Counted from the first letter of the stretch, positions 35,831 through 45,301 are shown. The stretch: 64,000 nt of DNA from Thermohalobaculum sp039513195 (GCA_039513195.1 JBCCRM010000001.1:124001-188000); one strand, 5' to 3'. Made by a program: numbers and translations. Notes: generated by a model from the sequence alone, not told the origin.

Positions 35831-37466
35831 AGAGCGCCTCCTTGAACGGCTCCATTCCCACCCGGCGATAGGTCTGGAGGAAGGTCTCCCGCGGCTCTCG
35901 GGCGGCGAGATAGGTGTCGACGATCTTCTCGACCACCTCCGGCACCTCCTCGAAGCCGAAGCCGCGTCCGGTACGCTCGCCGAGCGCTGCGGTTTCGGTT
36001 GCATCGCCACCCAGCGTGATCTGATAGCTCTCCACCCCCGCTTTATCGAGGCCGAGAATGCCGATATTGCCGACATGATGATGGCCGCAGGCGTTGATGC
36101 AGCCCGAAATCTTGATCGCGAGCGGGCCGATCTCCCGCTGGCGGGCGGGATCGGCGAAGCGGGTCGAGATCGCCTGCGCCACTGGGATCGACCGCGCGGT
36201 GGCGAGCCCGCAGTAGTCGAGGCCGGGGCAGGCGATGATGTCGGTGATCAGGCCGAGATTGGGCGCGTCGATGCCGACGCCCTGCAGGCCGCGATACACC
36301 GCGAAGAGATCCGCCTCTGCCACATGAGGCAGGACGATGTTCTGCTCATGGGTGACGCGCATCTCGTCCCGGCTGTAGCGCTCGGCCAGATCGGCGATGG
36401 CACGCATCTGATCCGCGGTGGCATCGCCAGGCGCGCCGCCGACGGGTTTCAGGGACACCGTGGCTGCTACATGGCCCGGCACCCGATGCGGATAGGTGTT
36501 CTGCTCGACCCAGGCGGCGAAGCCGGGATGGGCGGCCTTCGCACGGGCAAGACTGCCGGGATCCCGCGGCGCCAGATCGGGTGGCGCAAAGTAGGCGGCG
36601 ATGCGGGCAACCTCTGCCGATGGGGCGGCGATTGCGGCCCGGTCGAGGCGGGCGAACTCCTCCTCAACCTGGCGGCCGTACTCTTCGATGCCAAGCTCAT
36701 GGACCAGGATCTTAATACGCGCTTTGAATTTGTTATCCCGCCGGCCGTGGAGGTTGTAGATCCGCAGCGCCGCCTCGAGATAGGGGAGCAGATCTGCCTT
36801 GGGCAAAAAGGCCCGCAGTTCCTGTCCGATCATCGGGGTTCGACCCTGGCCACCGCCGGCGAGGATGCGGTAGCCGGTCTCGCCTGCCGCGTTGCGGCGG
36901 ATCTGGATGCCGATGTCATGCACCTTAATGGCCGCGCGGTCATGTTCCGATCCAGTCACCGCGATTTTGAATTTTCGGCCAAGGAAGGTGAATTCCGGGT
37001 GAAGCGAGGACCACTGGCGGATCACCTCCGCGGTTATGCGGGGATCCTCGATCTCCTCAGGTGCGACGCCCGCGTAGGGGTCAGAGGTGGTGTTGCGGAT
37101 GCAGTTACCGGAGGTCTGGATCGCATGCATCTCGACTGAGGCGAGGTCGTCGAGGATATCGGCGACATCCTTCAACTTCGGCCAATTGTACTGGATGTTC
37201 TGGCGGGTCGTGAAATGCCCATAGCCGCGATCGTATGTCTCGGCGATATGGGCGAGCATCCTCATCTGCCGTCCGGACAGCGTGCCATAGGGGATCGCGA
37301 CGCGCAGCATGTAGGCGTGAAGCTGCAGATAGAGGCCGTTCATCAGGCGGAGCGGTTTGAATTCCTCCTCGGTCAGCTCGCCCTTGAGCCGCCGATCGAC
37401 CTGATCGCGAAACTGCCCAACCCGTTCCCGGACGAAGCGGTGGTCGAATTCGTCATAACGGTACAT
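35820..37466 (-). CDS. cysI: Sulfite reductase (siroheme [4Fe-4S] hemoprotein)
   Basis: A 548-aa assimilatory sulfite/nitrite-reductase family enzyme with two ferredoxin-like halves. The cluster ligands are the pair ACPGLDYCGLA (C-x5-C) and SGCINACGHHHVGNIG (C-x3-C), the last cysteine bridging siroheme and the 4Fe-4S cluster. The early HFTTRQNIQYNW and QTSGNCIRN are further family landmarks. In this context (DUF2849 upstream, DUF934 overlapping downstream) it should reduce sulfite to sulfide for cysteine synthesis. GGGAG precedes the ATG at 37466. Nitrite as substrate is the alternative, less likely here. Confidence 0.92.
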   Translation of the reverse strand: MYRYDEFDHRFVRERVGQFRDQVDRRLKGELTEEEFKPLRLMNGLYLQLHAYMLRVAIPYGTLSGRQMRMLAHIAETYDRGYGHFTTRQNIQYNWPKLKDVADILDDLASVEMHAIQTSGNCIRNTTSDPYAGVAPEEIEDPRITAEVIRQWSSLHPEFTFLGRKFKIAVTGSEHDRAAIKVHDIGIQIRRNAAGETGYRILAGGGQGRTPMIGQELRAFLPKADLLPYLEAALRIYNLHGRRDNKFKARIKILVHELGIEEYGRQVEEEFARLDRAAIAAPSAEVARIAAYFAPPDLAPRDPGSLARAKAAHPGFAAWVEQNTYPHRVPGHVAATVSLKPVGGAPGDATADQMRAIADLAERYSRDEMRVTHEQNIVLPHVAEADLFAVYRGLQGVGIDAPNLGLITDIIACPGLDYCGLATARSIPVAQAISTRFADPARQREIGPLAIKISGCINACGHHHVGNIGILGLDKAGVESYQITLGGDATETAALGERTGRGFGFEEVPEVVEKIVDTYLAAREPRETFLQTYRRVGMEPFKEALYAA

Positions 37467-37572
37467 CGCTGGCTCCCGGCTGAGTGTGGGAGGCGGCGAC
37501 CCCCTCCCAGGCCCTGCCCCGAAATGGGGGAGGGAATGGCTCGTCCTTTGATGTGCTTCGGACAGCGGGGGC

Positions 37573-37893
37573 CTAGGCCGCTGCGGAGTGATGCTGGTCG
37601 GCGGCGGGCCCGACCGCTATTGTCGTCATGCGTGACGCTTTGATTTGCTCGCGGCGCGAGATCGGCCATGGTGCCCCGGTCTCCGTCGTTACCTCGACGG
37701 GATAGGCGCCGACCACCTGATTGTCCCGTTCGCCGGCCTTCGCGAGTGTCTCGAGAACGGTGAGATCGTCGGGGTTCTTCGCGACCCAAGCATCCGCGAC
37801 CTGACGCACCCATCCAGCGGCCGATAGATAGACGCTGTCCCCTTCTACCAGGTCATTGGCTGCGATCACTTTGGGTTTGAACGCTTTCGCCAT
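37573..37893 (-). CDS. DUF2849 protein, first gene of the sulfite operon
   Basis: A 106-aa cytoplasmic protein (MAKAFKPKVIAANDLVEGDSVYL) of the DUF2849 family, known almost only from alphaproteobacteria and nearly always next to cysI. The start ATG 37893 follows GGAGAGCGACCG, a good site. It has one tryptophan-rich middle (YLSAAGWVRQVADAWV) and no metal-binding motif. It precedes cysI by about 106 nt. Its function is not established; the genomic link suggests a helper of sulfite or siroheme-dependent reduction. Confidence 0.88.
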   Translation of the reverse strand: MAKAFKPKVIAANDLVEGDSVYLSAAGWVRQVADAWVAKNPDDLTVLETLAKAGERDNQVVGAYPVEVTTETGAPWPISRREQIKASRMTTIAVGPAADQHHSAAA

Positions 37894-38209
37894 CGGTCGC
37901 TCTCCTGTGTCGCGGCCGACCGATCCGGCCAGGCGCTGCATTGCACTTTGTTTGGCGCGGTGCCTCTCGTCTCCGGCTCGGTCTCGCGAGCTGTGCCGCG
38001 GCGGTTGACTGCATCGCTGGAAATCACCGGATTTCCGCACGTCATGTATCTCCGTGAGCCGACAATATATCCCGTGCGTGGGCTTTTCAATATATCACAA
38101 TCAAAACTGACATCGTATTTTAATATACATTTTTAAATTGTTTAATTTGTAGATTGCCCGTCTGCAGAGTGGTGCGCTATCCAGCACCCGGACAGAGGGG
38201 TTTGGTTTG
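37894..38209. promoter_or_regulatory. AT-rich divergent promoter region, cys operon / folP
   Basis: A 316-bp gap between divergent genes. CAATATATC occurs twice as a direct repeat (38063-38071 and 38088-38096, start-to-start 25 bp), and the following 50 bp are almost pure A/T. These are candidate binding sites and promoter elements for either direction; the regulator is unknown. Confidence 0.45.
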
Positions 38210-39256
38210 ATGGTTGCTGATCGGGTCTACGCCCGACCGGTCCCGTGCCCGGCAGGATTGCCTGGGGCGTGGTCTTTAGCCGGTGGCGTGTTCGGATTTC
38301 AAGAACTCGAGCTACTCCAGCGAAATGCCCCGATACAGCGCCTGCCGGTCGAGGCGGCGGCGGCGCTTTACCCAGTCCTAGGGCCGCTGATCGAGAAGCT
38401 GGATGCGCCGCGTGTGCCGATCGCCGGGCTCACATGGGACCGGCCGCGCTTGATGGGCGTTGTAAATGTGACGCCGGACAGCTTCTCGGACGGTGGTCGC
38501 CATTCAACGGCCGAGCAAGCCATCGGCTACGCCTTGTCCATGGTGGAGGCGGGGGCCGATATCCTGGATGTAGGCGGCGAGTCGACCCGACCAGGCGCCG
38601 AGCCCGTGGGCGAGGAAGAGGAACTTGCCCGCGTTCTCCCGGTGATCGAGGGTCTGCGCGCAGCCGGATGTACGGCGCCGATCTCGATCGACACCCGAAA
38701 GGCACTGGTTGCGGAGGGTGCTCTCGCCGCCGGTGCTGTCCTTTTCAACGATGTCTCTGCGCTCGCCTTCGACCCGGCAAGCGTCGATGTCGCAGCGACC
38801 GCGCCGGGCGTCTGTCTGATGCATGCGCAGGGCGATCCGAAGACGATGCAGCAGGCGCCAAGCTACGGCGATGCTCTATTGGACATATACGACTATCTCG
38901 CCGAAAGGGTTGCGCTGGCCGAAGGCGCTGGGATTGACCGAAGCCGCATCCTTCTCGATCCGGGTATCGGCTTCGGCAAGACGTTGCAGCATAACCTGGC
39001 GCTGCTGAGACGGCTCAGCCTCTTCCATGGTCTAGGCTGTCCGATCCTGCTTGGTGCCTCGCGAAAAGGCTTCATCGGCGCCTTGTCCGGCGAGAAACGG
39101 CCGGAGCGCCGTGCTCCGGGCTCTATTGCCGTCGGTCTTGCGGCGCTCGCACAGGGTGTGCACATTCTGCGTGTTCACGACGTCGCCGAAACGGCACAGG
39201 CCATTGCGGTTTGGCGCGCTCTCGTGGCGGATGAGGCAGAGCTGGAGCGAGAATGA
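38210..39256 (+). CDS. folP: Dihydropteroate synthase
   Basis: A 348-aa DHPS that joins p-aminobenzoate and dihydropterin pyrophosphate in folate synthesis, the target of sulfonamides. The TIM-barrel core begins near residue 77 (LMGVVNVTPDSFSDGG) and holds DVGGESTRPGAE, DTRKALVA, LDPGIGFGKT and ILLGASRKGFI, all intact. About 76 residues precede the core, longer than in E. coli (282 aa), as in some alphaproteobacteria. Start ATG 38210 (a TTG is 3 nt earlier). It overlaps glmM by 4 nt (ATGA), so they are coupled. Confidence 0.94.
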   Translation: MVADRVYARPVPCPAGLPGAWSLAGGVFGFQELELLQRNAPIQRLPVEAAAALYPVLGPLIEKLDAPRVPIAGLTWDRPRLMGVVNVTPDSFSDGGRHSTAEQAIGYALSMVEAGADILDVGGESTRPGAEPVGEEEELARVLPVIEGLRAAGCTAPISIDTRKALVAEGALAAGAVLFNDVSALAFDPASVDVAATAPGVCLMHAQGDPKTMQQAPSYGDALLDIYDYLAERVALAEGAGIDRSRILLDPGIGFGKTLQHNLALLRRLSLFHGLGCPILLGASRKGFIGALSGEKRPERRAPGSIAVGLAALAQGVHILRVHDVAETAQAIAVWRALVADEAELERE

Positions 39257-40602
39257 GCCGGACATTATTCGGGACCGACGGCATTCGCGGTCGGGCCAAT
39301 CTGCATCCCATGACAGTGGAGGTGGCGATGCGGCTTGGGCAGGCTGCCGGGCGCCATTTCAGAAATGGGCAGCATCGACATACCGCCGTGATCGGAAAGG
39401 ATACCCGCCGGTCCTGCTATATGATCGAAAACGCATTGACCGCGGGGCTCGCCTCCGTGGGGATGGATGTGATCCATACCGGGCCCATCCCGACGCCGGC
39501 CGTTGGCATGCTGACCCAATCGGTCCGCGCCGATCTCGGCGTGATGATCTCTGCAAGCCACAATACGTTCGAGGACAACGGCATCAAACTGTTCGGGCCC
39601 GACGGCTACAAACTGTCGGATGAGGCCGAAGCGCAGATCGAGACATTGATGGCGGACGAGCCGGCGCTCGCCGGGCCCAACCAGATCGGTCAGGTTCGGC
39701 TAATGGAGGACGGCCGTGGGCGCTATGTGGAATTTGCGAAGCGGACCTTTCCGCGGAGGCGGGGTCTCGCAGGGCTTCGCGTGGTGGTCGATTGCGCGAA
39801 TGGGGCCGCCTACCGTACCGCCCCGCAGGTGCTGTGGGAGCTGGGCGCCGATGTGGTGCCGCTGGCCGTCAACCCGGATGGCGAGAACATCAATCGCGAC
39901 TGCGGCTCGACGCATCCGGAGGCCTGCCAGCGTAAGTTGCTTGAGACGAGGGCGGATCTCGCCATTGCACTCGACGGCGATGCCGACCGGGTGCACATCA
40001 TCGACGAGCGCGGACGGGTCGTGGATGGCGACCAGATCATGGCCTTGATCGCCACCCGGTGGGCGGCCGAGGGCAGACTAGCGCACAACACGTTGGTCTC
40101 GACAGTGATGTCCAACAAGGGGCTGGAGACGCATCTGGCCGGCAAGGGCATAAAGCTGGAGCGTACCCGGGTCGGCGATCGCTACGTCGTCGAGGCGATG
40201 CGCAAGGGCGGTTTCACCCTCGGCGGAGAGCAGTCCGGCCATGTCATCCTGTCGGACCATGTGACCACCGGCGATGGGTTGCTGGCGGCGCTGCAAGTGC
40301 TCTCTGCAATCGTGACGACCGGAAAGCCGGCGTCCGAGACCTGCGCTATCTTCGAGCCGCTGCCGCAGCTCTTGAAGAATGTGCGATACGATCCGGATAT
40401 GCGGCCGCTGGAGGACGCGGCGGTGGAGGCGGCGGTAGAGGCGGGCGAGGCGCGCCTGGCGCCGCGGGGCAGGCTCCTGATCCGCAAATCCGGCACGGAA
40501 CCGGTGATCCGCGTTATGGGTGAGGCGGAGGACCCGTCCCTTCTGGAACATGTGGTCAACGATGTCTGCGACGCGGTCGCTCGGGTCGCCGGCGCCGCCT
40601 AG
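39253..40602 (+). CDS. glmM: Phosphoglucosamine mutase
   Basis: A 449-aa GlmM that interconverts glucosamine-6-phosphate and glucosamine-1-phosphate for peptidoglycan and lipopolysaccharide precursors. The phosphoserine loop is ISASHNTFEDNG (serine near residue 100), the metal loop is ALDGDADRV near 240, the sugar loop is GGEQSGHVIL near 325 and the phosphate-binding end is RKSGTEPVIRVMGE. All are canonical and length is normal. It overlaps folP. A 544-bp repeat-filled gap follows. Confidence 0.96.
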   Translation: MSRTLFGTDGIRGRANLHPMTVEVAMRLGQAAGRHFRNGQHRHTAVIGKDTRRSCYMIENALTAGLASVGMDVIHTGPIPTPAVGMLTQSVRADLGVMISASHNTFEDNGIKLFGPDGYKLSDEAEAQIETLMADEPALAGPNQIGQVRLMEDGRGRYVEFAKRTFPRRRGLAGLRVVVDCANGAAYRTAPQVLWELGADVVPLAVNPDGENINRDCGSTHPEACQRKLLETRADLAIALDGDADRVHIIDERGRVVDGDQIMALIATRWAAEGRLAHNTLVSTVMSNKGLETHLAGKGIKLERTRVGDRYVVEAMRKGGFTLGGEQSGHVILSDHVTTGDGLLAALQVLSAIVTTGKPASETCAIFEPLPQLLKNVRYDPDMRPLEDAAVEAAVEAGEARLAPRGRLLIRKSGTEPVIRVMGEAEDPSLLEHVVNDVCDAVARVAGAA

Positions 40603-41146
40603 CCTGGCCACTGCGACCCAAGCGAAGCGGAATCGCGGCCCGCCGGCGCGGACCGCGATGGGATCTTGGTCGAGCTGCGCTCGCGGCAAGCCGCGACCTT
40701 CGCCGCCAGTGGTTATGTGTCGCTTTTGGTTCTAGCTATTATGCCTTTGGAGCCGGTGGCACTTGGCATTTGGCGGAGAAGACCGCCGGGGGCGGTCATG
40801 CCACAGCCTGCCCGGGAACAGGATCTCCGCGTCAAGGGCGAGCCGGGCATCCGCCCGGCCGCGATTGCTCGCGACCCTTGACCCGGACCCTGCCCCCGAG
40901 CGTCGAATGGACAGAGGACGCCGGCTCGCTTCTCGCCTGTGTCCAGGTCCGGTCGACAAATTTTATGCTCTGCCGCGTCTTCTCCGACGGGGCATTTCGT
41001 GTTCTGCGCCGGCGGAGCTTGCCACAGGCGCCGATCATGCAGCTCCGCCGCGGGCGCTGTCCTAGCCATGGGCCGGGCGGTGGACGCGGCGGCCCGGACA
41101 GCGCAGCTGGATTTGCGCTCCTGCGCGAACCGGCTGCGGTGGTCTC
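40603..41146. repeat. Intergenic array of four palindromic repeat modules
   Basis: This 544-bp gap carries in order: family 1 copy (40628-40669, ATCGCGG 40632-40638 with CCGCGAT 40653-40659); GACCGCC 40781-40787 with GGCGGTC 40791-40797; GTCAAGGG 40831-40838 with CCCTTGAC 40875-40882, enclosing GCCGGGC-ATCC-GCCCGGC; and GCGCTGTCC 41054-41062 with GGACAGCGC 41096-41104, enclosing GGGCC/GGCCC. The second and third modules recur at 45.6 kb. No credible gene lies here. Confidence 0.65.
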
Positions 41147-42172
41147 TTACATCCCAAGCCGGCCCCGCGCCAAGGCGTCTGCTGCAGCCCCGGGCGCTAT
41201 GCTCTCGGCGTCCGCTTTCTCGAAGACGCTGAGCAGTGTCGCTGGGATCGCCTCGAGTTTCGCTTTGGCTGCCGCGTCGCCGATGCCCGTTGGCGGTCGC
41301 GAGACTGAAATCAGGCCGCCGACATTGACCAGGTAGTCCGGTGCGTAGAGGATCTCACGGTCCGCCAGAAGAGCATCATCGGAGGACGCCGACAGCTGGT
41401 TGTTGGCGGCCCCGCATACGATTTTAGCCGAGATCTCCGGAATCGTTCGGCTGTTCAAAACAGCCCCCAGGGCACAGGGCGCAAAGACATCCACTGCGGC
41501 CCGATGGGCTGCCTCCGGTGCCTCCCGACCGGCACCCGTCGCGGCGACAACTGCGGCCACTGCCTCTGCCCGGACATCCGAGACGACCAGCCGCGCCCCG
41601 GCCTCGGCCAGCATGCGGCAAAGCTGCCCGCCCACACTGCCCAAGCCGCTCACCGACACACTGAGGTCCCCGACCCCGCGGCCCAGCCGGTGGCGCGCTG
41701 CGGCCTCGATCGACAGGAATACGCCCCGGGCCGTCCAGGGCGAGGGGTCGCCGACCCCGCCGGAGTTGCCGGATACATGCCCCGTACGGGTCGCCACCTG
41801 GTCCATATCGGCAACCGTGGCGCCGACATCCTCCGCCGCGATATACCGCCCGCCCAGCCGATCGATCGCACTCCCCAGCGCCTGCATCATGGCCGGTGTC
41901 TTTGGCCGATCCCCTGTCACTAGCATCACCGATTTGCCGCCGCCCAGAGGCAGGTCTGCCAGCGCAGCCTTGTAGCTCATCCCGCGCGACAGGCGCAGGA
42001 CATCGGTCAGCGCCTCGCCATCGCTGCTGTATCTCCAGATCCGGCAGCCCCCCAAAGCCGGGCCGAGCCGCGTGTCATGTACCGCAATGATTGCCCGCAG
42101 TCCGCTGTTGCTGTCATGGGCGAACACGACCTGCTCGTGGCCGTCGAAGTCGGGATGATCGAACAACTCCAC
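41147..42172 (-). CDS. Leucine/valine dehydrogenase (Glu/Leu/Phe/Val DH family)
   Basis: A 341-aa amino-acid dehydrogenase that deaminates branched-chain amino acids with NAD. The N-terminal catalytic domain has GPALGGCRIW, MSYKAALADLPLGGGKS with the two expected lysines, and a conserved EDVGATVADMD. The C-terminal Rossmann domain has SGLGSVGGQLC, followed by FAPCALGAVLN. It matches leucine dehydrogenases more than glutamate dehydrogenases in length and motif. It diverges from serC. A helper role in branched-chain amino-acid breakdown is inferred from the family. Confidence 0.9.
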   Translation of the reverse strand: MELFDHPDFDGHEQVVFAHDSNSGLRAIIAVHDTRLGPALGGCRIWRYSSDGEALTDVLRLSRGMSYKAALADLPLGGGKSVMLVTGDRPKTPAMMQALGSAIDRLGGRYIAAEDVGATVADMDQVATRTGHVSGNSGGVGDPSPWTARGVFLSIEAAARHRLGRGVGDLSVSVSGLGSVGGQLCRMLAEAGARLVVSDVRAEAVAAVVAATGAGREAPEAAHRAAVDVFAPCALGAVLNSRTIPEISAKIVCGAANNQLSASSDDALLADREILYAPDYLVNVGGLISVSRPPTGIGDAAAKAKLEAIPATLLSVFEKADAESIAPGAAADALARGRLGM

Positions 42173-42271
42173 ACCATGCCTCCGCCATTCTTTTCAAGCG
42201 ACAATGGCGCCCGCTCGCCCACATGGCAACGCTGGCACCGCAACGGCCGATCACGTCGTTGCGCCGTGGGG

Positions 42272-42300
42272 TTGACGCACAGACGCGCCTAAGACTACCT
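42272..42300 (+). promoter_or_regulatory. Candidate serC-serA promoter
   Basis: TTGACG at 42272-42277 and CTACCT at 42295-42300 are spaced 17 nt. Transcription would begin near 42307 and give a 70-nt structured leader before serC. Confidence 0.45.
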
Positions 42301-42306
42301 CGCTCT

Positions 42307-42376
42307 TGGGCGTGCGGCCGGGCTGGGGCGAGCGGGCGCGGGCTCAGAAATCTCGCCCTGACGATGGAGCGCGTCG
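42307..42376 (+). ncRNA. Candidate serC leader RNA
   Basis: The 70-nt leader contains a hairpin of GGGCGAG 42326-42332 with CTCGCCC 42352-42358 just before the ribosome site GGAG 42366-42369. A conserved serC leader motif is described upstream of serC in alphaproteobacteria. Position and size agree, but I cannot check its consensus, so the assignment is tentative. Confidence 0.4.
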
Positions 42377-43552
42377 ATGACGTTCCCACCAAAGCCGCAG
42401 GCAAAGCCTGCGCGGCCCGAGTTTTCGTCGGGCCCCTGCGCGAAGCGCCCTGGCTGGTCCGCTGCCAAGATCGCCGAACGGGCGGCCCTGGGCCGGTCCC
42501 ATCGGGCAGGAGGACCGAAAGCGCAGCTGACCGAGGCGATCGATCGCACCGCAGCGCTGTTGGGTCTTCCCGACGGGTATCTTCTAGCAATCGTACCGGC
42601 CTCCGACACCGGCGCCTATGAGATGGCGATGTGGGGACTGCTCGGCGCCCGCCCGGTCGACATGCTGGCTTGGGAGAGCTTTGGTGCCGGCTGGGTCACC
42701 GATGCGGTTAAGCAACTGAAACTCGCCGACTGCCGTGTCATCGAGGCGCCTTACGGAAGCCTTCCCGACCTATCCGCCATACGTCCTGAGGCAGATCTCT
42801 GTTTCACCTGGAATGGGACGACATCGGGCGCAAAGGTGCCAAATGGTGGTTGGATCCCAGCGGACCGCGTGGGCCTGACCCTCTGCGACGCCACCTCCGC
42901 CGCCTTCGCGCAGCGGATCGACTGGCCCAAGATCGATGTGGCGACCTTCAGCTGGCAGAAGGTCCTCGGCGGCGAGGCGGCCCATGGCATGCTGATCCTC
43001 AACCCTCGCGCCATCGAGCGGCTGGAGAGCTTTGCGCCGGACCGGCCGCTCCCGAAAATCTTCCGCCTCACCAAAGCCGGAAAGCTCAATGCGGAGATCT
43101 TCCGCGGGGCCACGATCAACACACCCTCGATGCTGTGTGTGGCGGACTATCTGGATGCGCTCGAATGGGCCGAAGGTATCGGTGGCTTGCCCGCCCTCAT
43201 AGGCCGGGCCGATGCCAATGCCGCTGCGCTGCAGGCTTGGGTCGATGAGCGCCCTTGGATCGAGAACCTGGTGTCCGAACCCGCGCACCGGTCCAATACC
43301 TCCGTTTGCCTGCGGATCACCGATCCGGACGTCGCTGTCCTGGACACGGCCGGGCAGAAAGCCTTCGCCAAAGCGATGACCAGCCTCTTGGAATCGGAGG
43401 GTGTCGCCTATGACATCACCGGGTATCGAGACGCACCGCCGGGCCTCCGGATCTGGTGCGGCGCGACGGTCGAGACGACCGACGTCGCGGCCTTGACCCC
43501 CTGGCTCGACTGGGCCTTCGCCGCGGTAAAGGCTGAGCGTCTCGCCGCCTGA
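42377..43552 (+). CDS. serC: Phosphoserine aminotransferase
   Basis: A 391-aa PLP enzyme that makes phosphoserine from 3-phosphohydroxypyruvate and glutamate. The family pattern of alphaproteobacteria is clear: RPEFSSGPCAKRPGW at the start, GRSHR, AIVPASDTGAYE, FTWNGTTSGAKVP and the PLP lysine in FSWQKVLGGE near residue 195. It lies 118 nt upstream of serA, together giving the first two steps of serine synthesis. GGAG lies 7 nt before the ATG. A structured leader precedes it. Confidence 0.95.
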   Translation: MTFPPKPQAKPARPEFSSGPCAKRPGWSAAKIAERAALGRSHRAGGPKAQLTEAIDRTAALLGLPDGYLLAIVPASDTGAYEMAMWGLLGARPVDMLAWESFGAGWVTDAVKQLKLADCRVIEAPYGSLPDLSAIRPEADLCFTWNGTTSGAKVPNGGWIPADRVGLTLCDATSAAFAQRIDWPKIDVATFSWQKVLGGEAAHGMLILNPRAIERLESFAPDRPLPKIFRLTKAGKLNAEIFRGATINTPSMLCVADYLDALEWAEGIGGLPALIGRADANAAALQAWVDERPWIENLVSEPAHRSNTSVCLRITDPDVAVLDTAGQKAFAKAMTSLLESEGVAYDITGYRDAPPGLRIWCGATVETTDVAALTPWLDWAFAAVKAERLAA

Positions 43553-43670
43553 ACCATCCAATTGCGTGCTTGGTCCCATGCGCCCGTGCCCCCGCCGCCC
43601 GTGGGTGGGTGGGCGGAGGGTGGCGGGGGCACGGGCGCAGCCTATCCACTCTCCCAGAGGAGAACCTCTC

Positions 43671-45263
43671 ATGCCTAAGGTGCTGATTTCCGATAAACTT
43701 TCCGAACACGCCGTCGCCATTTTCCGCGACCGCGGTGTCGAGACCGATTTCCAGCCCGATCTCGGCAAGGACCCTGCAAAGCTCGCCTCCGTGATCGGCG
43801 CGTATGACGGTCTTGCCGTGCGCTCGGCGACCAAGGCGACCGCGGACATCATCGCACAAGCGGATAGTCTCCGCGTCATCGGCCGGGCGGGCATCGGCGT
43901 CGACAACATCGACATCGCTGCGGCGAGCGCCCGCGGCATCGTGGTCATGAATACCCCTTTCGGCAATTCGATCACCACCGCCGAGCATGCCATTGCCATG
44001 ATGCTTTCGCTCGCCCGCCAAATCCCCGAGGCCAATGCTTCCACCCATGCCGGCCGATGGGAGAAGTCGCGGTTCATGGGCACCGAGATCACCGGAAAGA
44101 CGCTCGGCGTGATCGGTTGCGGCAATATCGGCTCGGTGGTTGCGAGCCGGGCGGTGGGCCTGAGGATGAAAGTGGTGGCGTACGATCCGTTCCTCAGCGA
44201 GGAGCGCGCGCAGGAACTGGGGGTCGAAAAAGTCGACGAAGTCGAAGCACTGCTCGCCCGCGCGGATTTCGTGACCCTGCATCTGCCCAAGACCGAGAAG
44301 ACGGCGGGGCTTCTTTCGGCGGAGCGCATCGCCGCGATGAAGCCCGGCGCGCGACTGATCAACTGCGCCCGAGGCGGTCTGGTCGACGAGCCGGCCGTTG
44401 CGGCAGCGCTCGTCGAGGGGCGGCTTGCGGGCGCGGCCTTCGACGTCTTTGCGGCCGAGCCGGCAAAGGATAACCCGTTGTTCGGATTGCCGAATGTGGT
44501 CGTCACCCCGCATCTGGGGGCGGCGACGAGCGAGGCACAGGAGAACGTCGCCCTTCAGGTCGCCGAGCAGATGGCCGATTACCTGCTGCAGGGCGCGATT
44601 TCGAACGCGATAAACGCGCCCTCGATCACGGCGGAGGAGGCGCCCCGCCTGCGCCCCTGGGTTAGGGTGGCGGAGGTGCTCGGCGGTTTCGCGGGCCAGC
44701 TCACCGACGATCCGATCACAGAGATCGAGATCGAATATGTCGGCTCGGTCGCGGATCTGAACCTTAAGCCCCTGACCGCGGCCCTGACCGCGGCGATGCT
44801 GATCCCGCAGATGGGGGAGGGTGGGGTCAACATGGTCTCCGCCCCGATCCTGGCGCGGGAGCGCGGGATCCGCATTGCAGAGACCCGCCGGGACGCCCAG
44901 GGCGCCTATGGCACCTATATGCGTCTGGTGGTGACCACGGCGGACCGGACGCGCTCGGTCGCGGCAACGCTGTTTTCGGACGGGCGGCCGCGGTTCATCC
45001 AGATCAAGGGGATCGGGCTGGAGGCGGAGCCGCAGCCGCATATGCTCTATACCACCAACACCGACGAGCCCGGCTATATCGGGGCGCTGGCCACCAGGAT
45101 CGGTGCCCTGGGCGTCAACATCGCCACATTCGCCCTGGGGCGGGCGAAGAAGGGGGGCGATGCAATCGCGCTTCTCGGTGTGGACGACCCGTTGGAGGCG
45201 GCGGTCTTGACCGAGATCGAGGGGCTGCCGCAGGTCCGAGAGGCGAAGGCGCTGACATTCTGA
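43671..45263 (+). CDS. serA: D-3-phosphoglycerate dehydrogenase
   Basis: A 530-aa SerA of the long type, first step of serine synthesis. Order of domains: substrate-binding, NAD-binding (GVIGCGNIGSVVASRAVGL, landmark GCGNIGSV near 146-153), the catalytic R-E-H trio (INCARGG, DVFAAEP, TPHLGAAT), an intervening domain (from ENVALQVAEQ) and a C-terminal ACT domain (LYTTNTDEPGYIGALATRIG), where serine would bind for feedback control. ATG 43671 follows AGAGGAGAACCTCTC. It forms an operon with serC. Confidence 0.96.
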   Translation: MPKVLISDKLSEHAVAIFRDRGVETDFQPDLGKDPAKLASVIGAYDGLAVRSATKATADIIAQADSLRVIGRAGIGVDNIDIAAASARGIVVMNTPFGNSITTAEHAIAMMLSLARQIPEANASTHAGRWEKSRFMGTEITGKTLGVIGCGNIGSVVASRAVGLRMKVVAYDPFLSEERAQELGVEKVDEVEALLARADFVTLHLPKTEKTAGLLSAERIAAMKPGARLINCARGGLVDEPAVAAALVEGRLAGAAFDVFAAEPAKDNPLFGLPNVVVTPHLGAATSEAQENVALQVAEQMADYLLQGAISNAINAPSITAEEAPRLRPWVRVAEVLGGFAGQLTDDPITEIEIEYVGSVADLNLKPLTAALTAAMLIPQMGEGGVNMVSAPILARERGIRIAETRRDAQGAYGTYMRLVVTTADRTRSVAATLFSDGRPRFIQIKGIGLEAEPQPHMLYTTNTDEPGYIGALATRIGALGVNIATFALGRAKKGGDAIALLGVDDPLEAAVLTEIEGLPQVREAKALTF

Positions 45264-45301
45264 GCGCGGTCGGCGGCCTCGACCCGGCGCGGCTGTTTTG
45301 C

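Noticed and set aside
40770..41336. 188-residue open frame across the palindromic repeat array
   Set aside because: Runs through repeats and into the antisense of the leucine dehydrogenase gene.
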